Assembly: GCF_016918075.2 (NCBI RefSeq)
Contig: NZ_JAERPS020000004.1
Span: 62,001-126,000, forward strand
Direction of reading: 5' to 3'
Source: Rheinheimera maricola
GTDB taxonomy: Bacteria > Pseudomonadota > Gammaproteobacteria > Enterobacterales > Alteromonadaceae
Length of the DNA: 64,000 nt
Of this stretch, positions 1-11,468 are shown piece after piece. Made by a program: the position numbers and the translations under genes. Below the pieces are notes generated by a model. That model did no database searches. It was not told where the DNA came from and was given only the letters and a program-made list of their open reading frames with translations. Positions within the stretch are counted from its first letter, which is position 1. Every line of letters begins with the position of its first letter.

Positions 1-654
1 ATTCAGCTGCGGTCAGATCGGCGCGATGTCAATTTTATCGCATGCCAACAAGTCAAACAATTGCTCGGAGGCTATGCAGAACTGCAAGAACACATTCAGG
101 GATTTCGTTATCTGGATGGTCGCAGCTTAACTGGTTTTATAGATATGCCTGCTAATCCGCGAGGTAAAGCAAAACGTGATGCAGCATTGATAAATCATAC
201 ACACCAACCTGTATTTGCTGCCGGTAGCTATTTGTATCTGCAGTGTGTGAATTTATTGCTAAACACATGGCAGCTACTTAGCCTGACAGAGCAGGAAGAT
301 ATTATGGGTATGGATAAAGTCTCAGGCCAGCCTGTTGCCGCAGACCGACAATTAGCAGATAGTCACTTTGCTTTGTTGCAATCTGCAACTGGTGTTAGCC
401 AGAACATTTTGCTGCAACACATGCCATTTACCCGTGGCAGTGTTCATGGCGAAATGCAGTTAACTTACTCAGCTGATCCAGATGTTTTGCTACAGCAATT
501 GCTGCGCAGGTTCGGCTTGATGGCAGATAACGCTAGCTATGACCAGTTGCTAAACTACAGCACCATTGAGTTCAGTGCTGCCTTTTTTGTACCCTCAATC
601 AGCTTTTTGGAATTAGCAGTCAAACGCGTGTCAAGCCAGCTTCCCTTCGAATAG
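1..654 (+). CDS. DyP-type peroxidase-like protein, 5' end missing
   Basis: The reading frame is open from base 1, so the N-terminal half lies outside the window. The visible part resembles the C-terminal half of dye-decolourising (DyP/YfeX) haem peroxidases: [14 protein letters not shown] corresponds to the family GxxDG...NP region, DSHFAL carries the likely proximal haem histidine, and SAAFFVPS resembles the C-terminal FxPS block. Two family hallmarks look altered. The second Gly of GxxDG is Met, and the block usually written ILRxNMP reads ILLQHMP, so the distal catalytic Arg appears to be Leu. It could therefore be a haem-binding protein with weakened peroxidase activity. The residue assignments come from memory of the family, not from an alignment. 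Its 3' end overlaps the convergent argR by 24 bp. Confidence 0.75.
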   Translation: MQLRSDRRDVNFIACQQVKQLLGGYAELQEHIQGFRYLDGRSLTGFIDMPANPRGKAKRDAALINHTHQPVFAAGSYLYLQCVNLLLNTWQLLSLTEQEDIMGMDKVSGQPVAADRQLADSHFALLQSATGVSQNILLQHMPFTRGSVHGEMQLTYSADPDVLLQQLLRRFGLMADNASYDQLLNYSTIEFSAAFFVPSISFLELAVKRVSSQLPFE

Positions 655-1104
655 CTCGGTCACTTTTTTCAGCGTTGAATCAATATTTTTTATGCTTTTC
701 GGAGCAATAAAGATGGTGTCATCCCCGGCAATAGTGCCCAACACACCCTCTGCTTTACCAACTGAATCTAACAGACGGGCAATAAGTTGCGCAGCGCCCG
801 GACTGGTGCGGATAATTATCATTACATCATTGTGTTCGATATCCAGCACCAATTGCCGCAATGGGCTTTTAGTGGTTGGCACACCGAGTTCAGGCGGCAG
901 GGTATAAACCATTTCCTGTTTAGCGTTGCGGGTGCGTACTGCACCATATTTGCTTAACATGCGCGAGACTTTTGATTGGCTAATATTGTCAAAGCCGTCG
1001 TTTTTTAATGCGTCGACAATTTCGCCCTGAGAACCAAAGCTTTCGGTTTTCAATATTGCTTTAAATGCCTGGATCAGGGCTTCTTGTTTCGCCTGTTTAG
1101 TCAT
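631..1104 (-). CDS. argR: Arginine repressor ArgR
   Basis: 157 codons, the usual ArgR length. The N-terminal winged helix (about residues 1-75) contains [19 protein letters not shown], the DNA-recognition region, and the C-terminal oligomerisation and arginine-binding domain has the [10 protein letters not shown] block that lines the arginine pocket. ArgR hexamers repress arginine biosynthesis when arginine is bound. The gene is divergent from mdh, as in E. coli and Shewanella. I could not recognise a convincing ARG box in the intergenic region by eye, so autoregulation is not claimed. Confidence 0.96.
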   Translation of the reverse strand: MTKQAKQEALIQAFKAILKTESFGSQGEIVDALKNDGFDNISQSKVSRMLSKYGAVRTRNAKQEMVYTLPPELGVPTTKSPLRQLVLDIEHNDVMIIIRTSPGAAQLIARLLDSVGKAEGVLGTIAGDDTIFIAPKSIKNIDSTLKKVTELFEGKLA

Positions 1105-1291
1105 ACAACGCTTTTACCTCTTATTAATGCCGCTATATTAGCAAAGTTCGTTGTCCGGAACACTTTGTAGAGTAAATTACACTAAAATTGGCTAGAATGC
1201 TTAGACTTTAGGCTTAAGTTATTTGTATTTTCAACGCGGTTTCAGTATTGTTGGCGCGTTTTTCACTCAAGCGTTCTCAAGGGAGATAATC

Positions 1292-2230
1292 ATGAAAGTT
1301 GCCGTATTAGGTGCCGCCGGTGGTATTGGCCAAGCATTGTCGTTATTGCTTAAATTAGATTTACCAGCTGGCACAGATTTAGCGTTGTATGATTTAGCGC
1401 CGGTAACACCTGGCGTGGCGGTCGACTTAAGCCATATCCCTACCGCAGTAAAAGTAACGGGTTATGGTAAAGAAGATTTGCATACCGCATTGGCTGGTGC
1501 TGATATCGTCATGATCCCGGCAGGCATGCCGCGAAAGCCAGGTATGGACCGTTCAGATTTATTTAATATCAATGCCGGTGTGGTAAAAACCTTAGCTGAA
1601 GCTATTGTGCAGCAGTGCCCTAAAGCATTAGTAGGTGTGATCACTAACCCAGTCAACACCACGGTAGCTATTGCTGCAGACGTGTTTAAGAAAGCCGGCA
1701 CTTACGATCCGCGTCGTTTGTTTGGTGTAACTACGCTGGATGTCATTCGCGCTGAAACTTTTGTTGGTGAGTTAAAAGGTAAAAACCCAACTGAAGTAAA
1801 TGTACCGGTTATTGGCGGCCACAGTGGTACCACTATCCTGCCATTACTGTCTCAGGTTGCCGGCGTAAGCTTTACTGACGAAGAAGTGGCAGCATTAACA
1901 CATCGCATCCAGAATGCCGGTACTGAAGTGGTTGAAGCGAAAGCCGGTGGCGGATCTGCAACGTTATCAATGGGCCAGGCGGCCGCACGGTTTTGTATTT
2001 CGTTGATAAAAGGCCTGCAGGGCGACGCGGTTACAGAATATGCCTACGTTGAAGGTGACGGTGAACACGCTCGTTTCTTTGCACAACCTGTAGTGCTAGG
2101 TAAAAACGGCGTAGAAAAGCTGCTGCCAATCGGTACTTTAAGTGCCTACGAGCACAAAGCAATGGCAGATATGCTGGGTACCTTGCAAGCTGATATCACT
2201 TTAGGTGAAGAGTTTGTCAAGAATAACTAA
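1292..2230 (+). CDS. mdh: Malate dehydrogenase (NAD)
   Basis: Interconverts malate and oxaloacetate in the TCA cycle. The frame is open from 1223, but the ATG at 1292 is preceded by GGGAGAT and gives [14 protein letters not shown] with 312 residues, exactly the E. coli Mdh length. The NAD-binding GAAGGIGQ loop is at residues 7-14. The substrate-binding [12 protein letters not shown] loop, ITNPVN and the catalytic GGHSG histidine are all present. It is a stand-alone unit followed by a strong hairpin terminator. Confidence 0.98.
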   Translation: MKVAVLGAAGGIGQALSLLLKLDLPAGTDLALYDLAPVTPGVAVDLSHIPTAVKVTGYGKEDLHTALAGADIVMIPAGMPRKPGMDRSDLFNINAGVVKTLAEAIVQQCPKALVGVITNPVNTTVAIAADVFKKAGTYDPRRLFGVTTLDVIRAETFVGELKGKNPTEVNVPVIGGHSGTTILPLLSQVAGVSFTDEEVAALTHRIQNAGTEVVEAKAGGGSATLSMGQAAARFCISLIKGLQGDAVTEYAYVEGDGEHARFFAQPVVLGKNGVEKLLPIGTLSAYEHKAMADMLGTLQADITLGEEFVKNN

Positions 2231-2243
2231 GTTATTCTGCAAA

Positions 2244-2274
2244 TTAAAAAAGGCGCTTTAGCGCCTTTTTTAAT
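2244..2274. terminator. Bidirectional intrinsic terminator between mdh and ispB
   Basis: Stem AGGCGC / GCGCCT with a TTTA loop, flanked by an A run on the left and a T run on the right. It can therefore end mdh on the plus strand and ispB on the minus strand. Confidence 0.93.
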
Positions 2275-2289
2275 TGTTGAAAATGAAGG

Positions 2290-3261
2290 CTAGTGCGTGC
2301 GTGACACTGCAATATCAGCCAAAGCCAACAAAGCTTGCTTATAATCTGAGTCCGGCAGGGGGGTCAAAGCCTGTCGTGCTTTTTCGGCTTCCGCTTCTGC
2401 CAGTTGACGGGTATAGCCAAAAGCATTGGTTTCATGCAAAGTTGCCATAATAGCGTCGAGCTGTGCCATGCCATTGCCTTCTTCTATAGCCTCACGGATC
2501 AATGCTTGTTGCTCCGCCGTGCCATGCTTCAGTGCATAGATTAATGGTAGGGTTGGCTTACCTTCTGCCAGGTCGTCACCAATATTTTTGCCAAGCTCAT
2601 TTGCATCGGCTTGATAGTCCAACACGTCATCGATTAATTGAAAAGCCGTGCCAAGGTGCATGCCATATAGCTTCATGCTGTTCACCACAGCTTCAGGTTG
2701 AGCCGTGATAATGGCTGCTAGCTGAGTTGCCGCTTCAAACAATTTTGCAGTTTTACAGTAAATAACCTGCAGATAACTTTGTTCAGAAGTATCTGGGTCA
2801 TTCACATTCATTAGCTGTAACACCTCGCCTTCCGCAATGATGTTGGTTGCATCAGCCAGGATATGCATAATGCGCATATCGTTAAGTGACACCATCATTT
2901 GAAATGAGCGACTGTACAAAAAATCGCCGACCAATACGCTGGCTTGATTACCAAACACGGCATTGGCTGTTTGTTTACCGCGACGAAGGGTTGATTCATC
3001 AACCACGTCATCGTGTAACAATGTTGAAGTATGAATAAATTCAATAATAGCGGCTACAGTAATGTGTGCCGAACCCTGGTATCCCAGAGCTCTTGCTGAC
3101 AATACTGCCAATAAAGGTCTTAATCGCTTGCCACCACTATTTACGATATAGATGCCAAGCTGATTAATCAGAGCAACATCAGAGTTGAGTTGTGCGAATA
3201 TATGCTTATTGACTTCAGCCATATCGACATACGACAACTGCTGGATTTGTTCGAGCGTCAT
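2290..3261 (-). CDS. ispB: Octaprenyl diphosphate synthase
   Basis: Trans-prenyltransferase that makes the polyprenyl side chain of ubiquinone and menaquinone. Both Asp-rich metal-binding motifs are intact: LLHDDVVDES (first) and QLIDDVLDYQAD (second). GGKRLRP binds isopentenyl diphosphate. A TTG start at 3270 is possible, but the ATG at 3261 (MTLEQIQQL) matches the E. coli start and gives 323 residues, identical to E. coli IspB. It is divergent from rplU, the classic gammaproteobacterial arrangement. Confidence 0.97.
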   Translation of the reverse strand: MTLEQIQQLSYVDMAEVNKHIFAQLNSDVALINQLGIYIVNSGGKRLRPLLAVLSARALGYQGSAHITVAAIIEFIHTSTLLHDDVVDESTLRRGKQTANAVFGNQASVLVGDFLYSRSFQMMVSLNDMRIMHILADATNIIAEGEVLQLMNVNDPDTSEQSYLQVIYCKTAKLFEAATQLAAIITAQPEAVVNSMKLYGMHLGTAFQLIDDVLDYQADANELGKNIGDDLAEGKPTLPLIYALKHGTAEQQALIREAIEEGNGMAQLDAIMATLHETNAFGYTRQLAEAEAEKARQALTPLPDSDYKQALLALADIAVSRTH

Positions 3262-3374
3262 GAAAAACAACTGCTTAAACCATAGAATGCTGCTAATTCT
3301 ACACTAAGGCTCGGGTAGTCCCAAAGCAAAACTGGATCCTTTTAGAGCAACTGTGATCTTTTTTATATTACTAC

Positions 3375-3403
3375 TTGCGGGGGTAGGGGAAATTGCGTAC
3401 AAT
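3375..3403 (+). promoter_or_regulatory. Sigma-70 promoter of rplU-rpmA
   Basis: TTGCGG at 3375-3380, a 17-bp spacer, then TACAAT at 3398-3403, followed by a GC-rich discriminator (TCGCGCCC). The discriminator type is typical of growth-rate and stringently controlled ribosomal promoters. The predicted transcript starts about 60 nt upstream of rplU. Confidence 0.75.
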
Positions 3404-3472
3404 TCGCGCCCTGTGAATTGAATTAACACGCCCCTTAACCAAAGCGATGGCGTGCTTTGTACGGAGTTAACT

Positions 3473-3781
3473 ATGTACGCGGTTTTCCAAAGTGGTGGCA
3501 AACAGCACCGTGTGACGGAAGGTCAAACTCTACGTCTAGAAAAACTAGATTTAGAAACCGGCGCAACAATCGAATTTACACCGTTGATGGTCGCTAATGG
3601 CGAAGACATCTCTATCGGTGCACCTTTAGTTGAAGGTGGTAAAGTAGTAGCGGAAGTGGTCACTCATGGCCGTGGCGATAAAATTAAAATCGTTAAGTTC
3701 CGTCGTCGTAAGCATTCACGCAAACAGATGGGCCACCGCCAGTGGTTCACTGAAGTGAAAATTACCAGCATCAGCGCGTAA
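3473..3781 (+). CDS. rplU: 50S ribosomal protein L21
   Basis: 102 residues, starting [14 protein letters not shown], the canonical L21 N-terminus. The basic stretch [15 protein letters not shown] binds 23S rRNA. The ATG at 3473 is preceded by ACGGAG. The frame is open further upstream to an alternative start at 3452, but that would add residues L21 does not have. Co-transcribed with rpmA 15 bp downstream. Confidence 0.98.
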   Translation: MYAVFQSGGKQHRVTEGQTLRLEKLDLETGATIEFTPLMVANGEDISIGAPLVEGGKVVAEVVTHGRGDKIKIVKFRRRKHSRKQMGHRQWFTEVKITSISA

Positions 3782-3796
3782 CAGGAGTATCGACAC

Positions 3797-4054
3797 ATGG
3801 CAAGTAAGAAAGGTGTAGGTAGCACTCGTAACGGTCGCGATTCAGAAGCTAAACGCTTAGGTGTTAAACGCTTCGGTGGCGAATCAGTTTTGGCTGGTAG
3901 CATCATCGTGCGTCAGCGTGGTACTAAATTCCACGCCGGCACTAACGTTGGTATCGGTAAAGATCACACTTTATTCGCTTTAACTGAAGGTAAAGTGAAA
4001 TTTGAAGTGAAAGGTGAGCACAATCGCAAGTTTGTGAGCATCGTCAGCGAATAA
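3797..4054 (+). CDS. rpmA: 50S ribosomal protein L27
   Basis: 85 residues, [20 protein letters not shown], the conserved L27 N-terminal tail that reaches the peptidyl-transferase centre. It starts directly with MASKKG, without the cleavable N-terminal extension seen in Firmicutes. RBS CAGGAG is 10 bp upstream. The rplU-rpmA unit ends at a strong terminator before obgE. Confidence 0.98.
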   Translation: MASKKGVGSTRNGRDSEAKRLGVKRFGGESVLAGSIIVRQRGTKFHAGTNVGIGKDHTLFALTEGKVKFEVKGEHNRKFVSIVSE

Positions 4055-4073
4055 GCTGCACAACTTCAGACAA

Positions 4074-4098
4074 ACCCCGCCTGGTGCGGGGTTTTTTA
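4074..4098 (+). terminator. Intrinsic terminator after rpmA
   Basis: ACCCCGC / GCGGGGT stem with a 5-nt loop (CTGGT), followed directly by a run of T. It separates the ribosomal protein unit from obgE, which therefore probably has its own promoter in 4099-4218. Confidence 0.93.
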
Positions 4099-4200
4099 TT
4101 AAATAAGGTGCGGCGCAGTCGTTAATGAGTAATTTTCCGACACCTTTCAATTACCTAAGTTATACTTATTTCCAGTGTATTTTAGCTGGTATAAAGCTGA

Positions 4201-5376
<1,176 letters not shown>

Positions 5377-5385
5377 GGTACATTA

Positions 5386-5877
5386 ATGATTATTTCTATG
5401 GTGGCAGCAATGGCTGCTAATAGAGTCATAGGTAAAGATAATGCCATGCCGTGGCATTTGCCGGCAGATTTAAAGCATTTTAAGCAAGTTACGCTGGGTA
5501 AGCCGGTAGTAATGGGCCGCAAAACGTTTGAATCCATCGGTAGGACTTTGCCCGGGCGTCGCAATGTAGTAATAAGCCGCAGCAAACCAATAGACGCTTG
5601 CGGTGCTGAGTGGGTTAATGGTTTGCAGCAGGCTTTAGATTTGTTGCAGCTGCACCCTGAAGTAATGATCATAGGCGGAGCTGAAATTTATACGCAGTGT
5701 CTACCATTGGCGCAACGCTTGTATCTTACAAAGATTGCGCTGGAAACCAGTGGCGATACTTATTTCCCCGATTATCAGGCTGAAGCAAGCTGGCGTGTTG
5801 TTGCAGAGTCTGAACATAGTGCTGATGTACTTAATGCGCATAGCTGTCGGTTTTTGACGTTACAACGTCAAGACTAA
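5386..5877 (+). CDS. folA: Dihydrofolate reductase
   Basis: 163 residues. MISMVAAMAANRVIGKDNAMPWHLPADL-type N-terminus with the substrate/NADPH loop (NAMPWHLP), the catalytic acidic residue in LPADLKHFK, the cofactor-binding block VVMGRKTFESIGR and IGGAEIY near residues 95-101. It reduces dihydrofolate to tetrahydrofolate and is the target of trimethoprim. It is 9 bp downstream of obgE, with the start codon inside TTAATGATT. Confidence 0.97.
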   Translation: MIISMVAAMAANRVIGKDNAMPWHLPADLKHFKQVTLGKPVVMGRKTFESIGRTLPGRRNVVISRSKPIDACGAEWVNGLQQALDLLQLHPEVMIIGGAEIYTQCLPLAQRLYLTKIALETSGDTYFPDYQAEASWRVVAESEHSADVLNAHSCRFLTLQRQD

Positions 5878-5950
5878 ACTAAGCGAGTAATTGCACCTGC
5901 CCCGACATCTTGTTAAGATGATTTAAGTCATATTTAGTGAGGAGTAGTAA

Positions 5951-6331
5951 ATGAGATTATTGCCAACGTTGTTTTGTGCTGCTGCAGTAACTTTGTCGCT
6001 GTTAGCGTCGCCTGTTGCCATAGCCGATGATCAATTAGCTGCTTCTATGTGTGATTATGTAGCGGCTGATGACAAAAACCGGCTACGTAAAGTATTGAGT
6101 GACTACCGTTTACGCTTACGAAATATATATGATGGCGTGGTCTGCAATGGCGAAAGTTTATTGCGGCACGCATTTAAAAGTAATGCCGCCGATGTCGGAG
6201 AGTTTATTGCCAAGCAGCTACCCGGTTCTGCAATTTCAGATTCTGGTGATATTGCTTGGGCAGAGAGCAATGGTTTTGCGGCATCACCGTTGTTAGCGGT
6301 GTTAAAAGATCGCGCGGGCGGCGGAGATTAA
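5951..6331 (+). CDS. DUF3718 family exported protein
   Basis: 126 residues with a cleavable signal peptide (about 1-25, ending AIADD), so periplasmic. The mature part has the pattern CDYVAADDKNRLRKVLSDY...IYDGVVCNGESLLRHA, which I recognise as DUF3718, a small Alteromonadales-type family of unknown function with two conserved Cys that may form a disulfide. RBS GAGGAG lies 8 bp before ATG. A short hairpin (5906-5920) lies in the leader. It is followed by a terminator shared with the convergent chemoreceptor gene. Confidence 0.7.
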   Translation: MRLLPTLFCAAAVTLSLLASPVAIADDQLAASMCDYVAADDKNRLRKVLSDYRLRLRNIYDGVVCNGESLLRHAFKSNAADVGEFIAKQLPGSAISDSGDIAWAESNGFAASPLLAVLKDRAGGGD

Positions 6332-6342
6332 ATTGCATTACA

Positions 6343-6373
6343 TAAAAAAACCGCCAAAAGGCGGTTTTTTTAT
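6343..6373. terminator. Bidirectional intrinsic terminator
   Basis: AAAAAAACCGCC AAAA GGCGGTTTTTTT: a perfect stem with A and T flanks that serves the DUF3718 gene on the plus strand and the chemoreceptor gene on the minus strand. Confidence 0.94.
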
Positions 6374-6387
6374 GTTTGTTTATCGGG

Positions 6388-8400
6388 TTATACTTTGAAC
6401 TGCTCTACCGAGACGCGCAGTTCCTCTGCTAACCTGGCAACTTCGTGACTGGATTCTGAGGTTTGTTCTGCACCCGATGCGGTTTCTTCGGCAATAGACA
6501 CTATCGACTCAAGCAGTTTGCTAATCTCATGTGATACCTGATTCTGTTCTTTTGCGGCGTCAGAAATTTGCTCGCTCATATCATGTGCCAAGTGAACAGC
6601 GTGTGTAATCGAATCCAGTGCTTTAGTCGCAACTTCGGTTTTTGCCACACAGTTTTCCGCTTGTTTCTTACCTTTGTTCATTGCTTCTACCGCCGCATGA
6701 GCGCCAGTTTGCAGCACTTGAATCATCGCTTGTATTTCTTGGGTAGAAGCCTGTGTTTTGCTGGCCAAAGAACGCACCTCATCGGCTACTACGGCAAAAC
6801 CACGCCCTTGTTCGCCAGCTCGCGCTGCCTCGATAGCTGCGTTTAATGCCAGCAAATTAGTTTGCTCAGCAATGCCGCGAATTACATCCAGTATACTGCC
6901 TATTGATGCACTATCTTTATGCAACTTATTAATAACTACAGATGCCTGCTCAACTTCGTGGGACAACTGTAAAATAATGTCTTTGTTTTCCAGCGAAATA
7001 CCTTTAACACGTTCAGCTTCACTATCTGCATTTTTAATTTCTGCTAATGCATCATTAGAACTTTGTAACACGCCTTGGGATGTACTGCTCATTTCTGTAG
7101 TGGCGGTTGCTGCTTGGGTTACCTGAGACTTTTGTTCCCGAATAGCTTGTGTTGTTTGCACCGTGATAGCGGATGTTTGCTCAGATGCTGCGGCCAATTG
7201 CGTTGAGCGGGAAATAATGCCTTGTATCAGCTGCTGCAAATTGGCAATCACTTTATTGCAGTTGCGTGCCAACTCGCCAAATTCGTCCTGTGCTTTATCG
7301 TCAAGCTTTTGCGTTAGGTCACCAGAGGCCACTACGCCAAGAATAGCGTTAACCTTCGCCAATGGTTTAGTAATGCTGCCCACAGTGTAAACAGAAATAC
7401 CTATAGCTAATAATATTGACCCGACGACAACAACAAAGATAGCGGTAATGGCATTCGACACGCCACTGGCGGATTCTTGCTGTATGGTTTCCGCTGCGCT
7501 GCTGGCCTGGTTTAATAAGCCTGCTAGTACTGTCATGGCACTCTGGGTTTGTTCTTCAGCTGATGCCAGTAAGCGACTCGCTTCTGCTGAACTTTGCAAA
7601 CGCAAGCTCTTAATTGCCGGAATGCCTGCAGTTCCTTCCAGTAAGACGTTAATTTCGCTAACTTTGTCTGCCAAGTCACTGACTATATTGACCTGTCCCG
7701 CGGTTTCTTGCTGTATCGTCGCATATTGCTCGTTCAGCTCTTTTAAGCGAAAAGCAATTTCATTGCTAATGGTGGTAGCGGTGGTATCAGATAGCGTGCG
7801 GTTTAAATCAACGACATTGCTGACAAGGGTATTAATGCCGGTCTCAATACTGGAGGCAGCCTGATAAGAGCGCGGGAAACGCCGTTGTACATCTCTTACA
7901 TCGGTAAAATCAAGGATCAATGACGCTGTATCATCGGCATGCATCTCTAAATCTGCAAGTTTACTATCAATACTATCGCGTAAGCGCAGATTGGTTTCTA
8001 ACTGTTCAAACAGTTGTGTTGTGACCGGTGTAAAATTATTGTACGCCAGCTCTGCTTTTGAGGCTGCGTCTTTTAATGTGACATTACTTTGCACAGCGAC
8101 GACTAGCTTTTCAGCCGCCTGCAGGTAGCGTTGTTGTTCTGTGTTAAATTGTTTTCTCAGACTAGCAATGTCGTTTAATGTATCCGCATTAAATGCTTGC
8201 AGGCTCAGCTTGCTCATCACAACAAAATTGCTTTGCATCTGGGCACTGTTTTCTAATGCAGGGATCGAGACAGTGTTAACTTCAGCGGTAGACGTGCTGA
8301 TATTGTTCAGACTTATATAAGCGGTGGCACCAATGATGAGAAGCAGTAGCGAAATAACGCCAAACCCACCCATCACCCGTAACGCTACGGTTAACTTCAT
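6388..8400 (-). CDS. Methyl-accepting chemotaxis protein
   Basis: 670 residues from the ATG at 8400, chosen over a start at 8421 because GGGAGTCATT places a Shine-Dalgarno sequence 6 bp before it. Order: TM1 (about 8-30), a long helical periplasmic sensor region (about 31-315, rich in Q/A/S, suggesting a helical-bundle sensor), TM2 (about 320-345), HAMP, then the signalling domain with the hairpin tip [20 protein letters not shown] that contacts CheA/CheW. The C-terminus lacks a CheR-docking pentapeptide. Its ligand cannot be predicted. It is monocistronic with a terminator after it. Confidence 0.95.
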   Translation of the reverse strand: MKLTVALRVMGGFGVISLLLLIIGATAYISLNNISTSTAEVNTVSIPALENSAQMQSNFVVMSKLSLQAFNADTLNDIASLRKQFNTEQQRYLQAAEKLVVAVQSNVTLKDAASKAELAYNNFTPVTTQLFEQLETNLRLRDSIDSKLADLEMHADDTASLILDFTDVRDVQRRFPRSYQAASSIETGINTLVSNVVDLNRTLSDTTATTISNEIAFRLKELNEQYATIQQETAGQVNIVSDLADKVSEINVLLEGTAGIPAIKSLRLQSSAEASRLLASAEEQTQSAMTVLAGLLNQASSAAETIQQESASGVSNAITAIFVVVVGSILLAIGISVYTVGSITKPLAKVNAILGVVASGDLTQKLDDKAQDEFGELARNCNKVIANLQQLIQGIISRSTQLAAASEQTSAITVQTTQAIREQKSQVTQAATATTEMSSTSQGVLQSSNDALAEIKNADSEAERVKGISLENKDIILQLSHEVEQASVVINKLHKDSASIGSILDVIRGIAEQTNLLALNAAIEAARAGEQGRGFAVVADEVRSLASKTQASTQEIQAMIQVLQTGAHAAVEAMNKGKKQAENCVAKTEVATKALDSITHAVHLAHDMSEQISDAAKEQNQVSHEISKLLESIVSIAEETASGAEQTSESSHEVARLAEELRVSVEQFKV

Positions 8401-8471
8401 AATGACTCCCATTTTTTCCAATACGCCTGAATCAAGCTGCCCAGTTTAACAAACTTGCCGGCCTAGTTGTA

Positions 8472-9290
8472 TTAAATAAAACCAGGCGGTGGTAGTGCCG
8501 ATACACTATAACGCTGTTGTGTTTCAATACAATAAGCGCTTAGCGCGTTGCCCCACACACAGCCGGTATCCAGGGCATGAATGTTGGCGATTGGACTATA
8601 CCCGTTTAACGCTGCCCAGTGACCAAAAAATAGCTCAGGGTGTGGTTTTGTGCGCCAGAACTCATACCAGGGCACCAGTGTAGTTTGATTGCGTGGATGG
8701 CCTTTTTCTTTTAACTCTAAAGAACCGTCTGGCCGACAAAAGCGCATACGAGTAAGACTATTGATAGTAAAGCGCCAACGTTGCTCTGCTGTGGTTGCAT
8801 CACAATATCGCTCTGGCTTATTGCCATACATGGCCTGAAGTAAACTCAGCGGGTCATCGCGCAGCACGTGCTGCACCTCTGCACTGGCTTTCACTACATC
8901 GCTCAATTGCCATTCTGGTGCCAGCCCGGCATGAACCATCATAAAACGTTGGTCAGTAGACACCTGCAATAGCGGCTGCTGGCATAACCAATGCACCAGT
9001 TCTGCTCGTTGGTTGCTGTCAAATAACGCTTGGAGTTTGTCCTGTGGCTTGTGCTGACTGATACCATAATGACAGGCAATAAAGTGCAGGTCATGATTGC
9101 CTAATACCGTTGTTGCCGAAGGGCCGAGGTCTTTTACGAATTGGAGACACTCGAGTGACTGCGGGCCGCGTGCGATTAAATCGCCACAAAACCACAATTT
9201 GTCTTGTTGTGGGTTAAAGGAAATTCGTTGCAACAAGCGCTGCAGTGGCTCATAGCATCCCTGCAAATCACCGATGATATAGGTTGACAT
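8472..9290 (-). CDS. apaH: Symmetrical bis(5'-nucleosyl)-tetraphosphatase
   Basis: 272 residues. Hydrolyses Ap4A to two ADP. Metallophosphatase motifs are GDLQGCYEP (residues 7-15), GDLIARGP, GNHDLH and the late FGHWAALNG. The Gln in GDLQG replaces the His of the general GDxHG motif, which I recall as normal in many ApaH proteins outside enterics. It is the last gene of the lptD operon. Its ATG shares a base with the apaG stop (TAATG), so translation is probably coupled. Confidence 0.96.
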   Translation of the reverse strand: MSTYIIGDLQGCYEPLQRLLQRISFNPQQDKLWFCGDLIARGPQSLECLQFVKDLGPSATTVLGNHDLHFIACHYGISQHKPQDKLQALFDSNQRAELVHWLCQQPLLQVSTDQRFMMVHAGLAPEWQLSDVVKASAEVQHVLRDDPLSLLQAMYGNKPERYCDATTAEQRWRFTINSLTRMRFCRPDGSLELKEKGHPRNQTTLVPWYEFWRTKPHPELFFGHWAALNGYSPIANIHALDTGCVWGNALSAYCIETQQRYSVSALPPPGFI

Positions 9291-9667
9291 TAATTGAGAA
9301 TATTAGGCATAGCCAGACGGAACAGCGGTATGGCTGCGTGAAACCGCTGTTGCTGCTTGGTGGTCATTTCATAATGGCCTTGCATGGTACCTACCGGGGT
9401 TTCCAGCACCGCACCACTGGTGTAGCGATAGGTGCTACCAGGCGTCAAATTGGGTTGCTCGCCTACCACGCCGTCGCCAGAGACTTCAGTTTGTTTGCCG
9501 TTGGCATCGGTAATTAGCCAGTAGCGACTGAGTAACTGCACTGTTTCGCTACAAAGATTACGAATCGTAATAGTGTAAGCAAAAACATATCTATCAGCTC
9601 CCGGATCAGATTGAGCTGCGATGTAATACGTTTCAACCTCAACAGGCACGTTGTAATGTGATGTCAT
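9290..9667 (-). CDS. apaG: ApaG protein
   Basis: 125 residues, the same length as E. coli ApaG. A single FN3-like domain with [24 protein letters not shown] and GTMQGHYEM. The molecular role of ApaG is not firmly established. The ATG at 9667 was chosen over 9694 because it forms an ATGA overlap with the rsmA stop codon and matches the family length. Confidence 0.96.
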   Translation of the reverse strand: MTSHYNVPVEVETYYIAAQSDPGADRYVFAYTITIRNLCSETVQLLSRYWLITDANGKQTEVSGDGVVGEQPNLTPGSTYRYTSGAVLETPVGTMQGHYEMTTKQQQRFHAAIPLFRLAMPNILN

Positions 9668-10476
9668 TGCGCTGGCTCCTGTTGTTCCAGCCATTGCGCC
9701 ACGTGCACAAAATCAGCCACCGATAGTTGCTCAGGTCTTAGGCCGGGGTTTAAGCCTAATAATTCCAGTTGTTCGGCGGTAGCGAAGTTACTAAAACAGT
9801 TTCTAATGGTTTTTCGCCTCTGGTTAAAGGCTTCCAAACACACTCGGTTCAAGGTTTCCGCTGTTACTGCAGCGCGCTCGGCAACGGGTTTTGGTAACAG
9901 TCTTACTACCGCTGAGTCAACTTTAGGCGCTGGTTTGAATGCGCCCGGGCCAACTTCTACTACTGGCATTGCGTCGCAGTAGTATTGTGTCATTACACTT
10001 AATCGGCCAAATGCTTTAGAGCCATGGCTCGCTGTCATACGCTGTACCACTTCTTTTTGTAGCATAAAGTGCATGTTTTCAATTACGTCAGCATATTGAA
10101 ATAAATGAAATAGCAAAGGCGTAGAAATATTGTAAGGTAGATTGCCAAAAATTTTTAATTTCTTGCCCTGGCTAACCAAGCTGGTGAAATCAAATTTCAT
10201 GGCATCCGCCTGATGCACAGTCAGCTTGCTTGCCAAGGTCGGATGTAACTGCAAACGTTCAGCTAAATCTCTGTCAAGTTCGACAACGGTAAGGTGGCCA
10301 GCAGCCTCAGCAACGGGTTCAGTGAGGGCGCCTAATCCCGGGCCAATTTCAACCAGCACATCGTTTGGTTTTGGTGCAATAGCTTTGACAATTCGGCCTA
10401 TTACTTGCGGATCATGTAAGAAGTTTTGACCAAAACGTTTGCGAGCTCTATGGCCCATATGTACATTATCTGTCAT
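9664..10476 (-). CDS. rsmA: 16S rRNA dimethyladenosine transferase RsmA/KsgA
   Basis: 270 residues. Dimethylates two adjacent adenosines near the 3' end of 16S rRNA during 30S maturation. It contains [12 protein letters not shown], the SAM-binding [13 protein letters not shown] and the catalytic [11 protein letters not shown] (NLPY motif). The ATG at 10476 ([15 protein letters not shown]) matches the family start; the longer form from 10542 would run into pdxA coding sequence. It overlaps the end of pdxA by 11 bp and the start of apaG by 4 bp. Confidence 0.97.
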   Translation of the reverse strand: MTDNVHMGHRARKRFGQNFLHDPQVIGRIVKAIAPKPNDVLVEIGPGLGALTEPVAEAAGHLTVVELDRDLAERLQLHPTLASKLTVHQADAMKFDFTSLVSQGKKLKIFGNLPYNISTPLLFHLFQYADVIENMHFMLQKEVVQRMTASHGSKAFGRLSVMTQYYCDAMPVVEVGPGAFKPAPKVDSAVVRLLPKPVAERAAVTAETLNRVCLEAFNQRRKTIRNCFSNFATAEQLELLGLNPGLRPEQLSVADFVHVAQWLEQQEPAQ

Positions 10477-11464
10477 GAAGCCCATTTGCCTTATTAGCGA
10501 GTGAAATAGCCTGATTAATAGCGTGAAATAAGCTACCAGCATCGGCTTTGCCTGTTGCGGCCAGATCTAAAGCCGTGCCGTGGTCGACAGACGTTCTAAT
10601 CAGCGGCAAGCCGAGGCTAATATTAACTGAGCGACCAAAACCCATATGTTTTAATACCGGCAGCCCCTGGTCATGATACATGGCTAAAACCGCATCGGCT
10701 TGATCCAAATACTTACTTTGAAATAGTGTGTCGGCAGGAAGTGGGCCTGTAAGGTTCATGCCTTGGGCTCGAAGCTCGTTTAGAGCCGGAATGATGACAT
10801 CCAGTTCTTCACGACCCAAATGGCCATCTTCACCGGCATGTGGATTAAGACCACAAACATAAATAGAAGGCTGAGCAATGCCAAACTTCTGCTGTAAATC
10901 TTCATGTAAGATGGTCAAGACTTTTAACAGCCGTTCGCGGGTAATCGCTTTTGCCACATAAGCCAGTGGAATATGTGTTGTTGCCAATGCAACACGTAAG
11001 CCTTCAGTTGCTAGCATCATAACCACGTAAGGCGTATTTGATTGCAGAGCAAAAAACTCGGTATGACCGCTAAACGGGATACCTGCTTGGTTAATAATCC
11101 CTTTATGCACCGGGCCTGTAACAATTGCCGCGAAATTACCATTAATGCATTGTTCGCCAACAAACTTCAATGTATCAATAACATAGTGTCCATTCGCGGC
11201 ATTAAGCTGTCCTGCAACAACCGGTTCAGCCAATGGGAAATCTACCAATGTTAAACTGCCGGCTTTTTGCGGTCTGGCTGGTTTAAGTGGGTCATAAGGC
11301 AGTAATTCAAGTGGCTTGCCTAATGCTTCAGCACGTTCTGATAATAACGCGCCATTAGCACAGACGACCAGTTCAACCGGCCACTCTTGCTGGGCCATGG
11401 CTACGACTAAATCTGGCCCTATGCCTGCAGGTTCCCCTGGCGTTACGCCAAGCCTTATGCTCAT
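10466..11464 (-). CDS. pdxA: 4-hydroxythreonine-4-phosphate dehydrogenase
   Basis: 332 residues from the ATG at 11464 ([16 protein letters not shown]), with GAGGGAT as ribosome binding site inside the end of surA. NAD-dependent oxidation in pyridoxal 5'-phosphate synthesis. Family blocks are [42 protein letters not shown] and [10 protein letters not shown] (metal-binding His). It lies 4 bp after surA in the conserved lptD-surA-pdxA-rsmA-apaG-apaH order. Confidence 0.97.
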   Translation of the reverse strand: MSIRLGVTPGEPAGIGPDLVVAMAQQEWPVELVVCANGALLSERAEALGKPLELLPYDPLKPARPQKAGSLTLVDFPLAEPVVAGQLNAANGHYVIDTLKFVGEQCINGNFAAIVTGPVHKGIINQAGIPFSGHTEFFALQSNTPYVVMMLATEGLRVALATTHIPLAYVAKAITRERLLKVLTILHEDLQQKFGIAQPSIYVCGLNPHAGEDGHLGREELDVIIPALNELRAQGMNLTGPLPADTLFQSKYLDQADAVLAMYHDQGLPVLKHMGFGRSVNISLGLPLIRTSVDHGTALDLAATGKADAGSLFHAINQAISLANKANGLHDR

Positions 11465-11468
11465 ACCG

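Noticed and set aside
1223-1291. Longer N-terminus for malate dehydrogenase
   Set aside because: The ATG at 1292 has a strong RBS and gives the exact family length; the extension has neither.
1105-1291. ARG box between argR and mdh
   Set aside because: No pair of TGAAT-type half sites with the right spacing was found by eye.
7163-7864. Plus-strand open frames across the chemoreceptor gene
   Set aside because: They are antisense shadows of a well-supported gene; no RBS or family match.
10477-10542. Extended start for rsmA
   Set aside because: It would lie inside pdxA in another frame and adds residues absent from the family.
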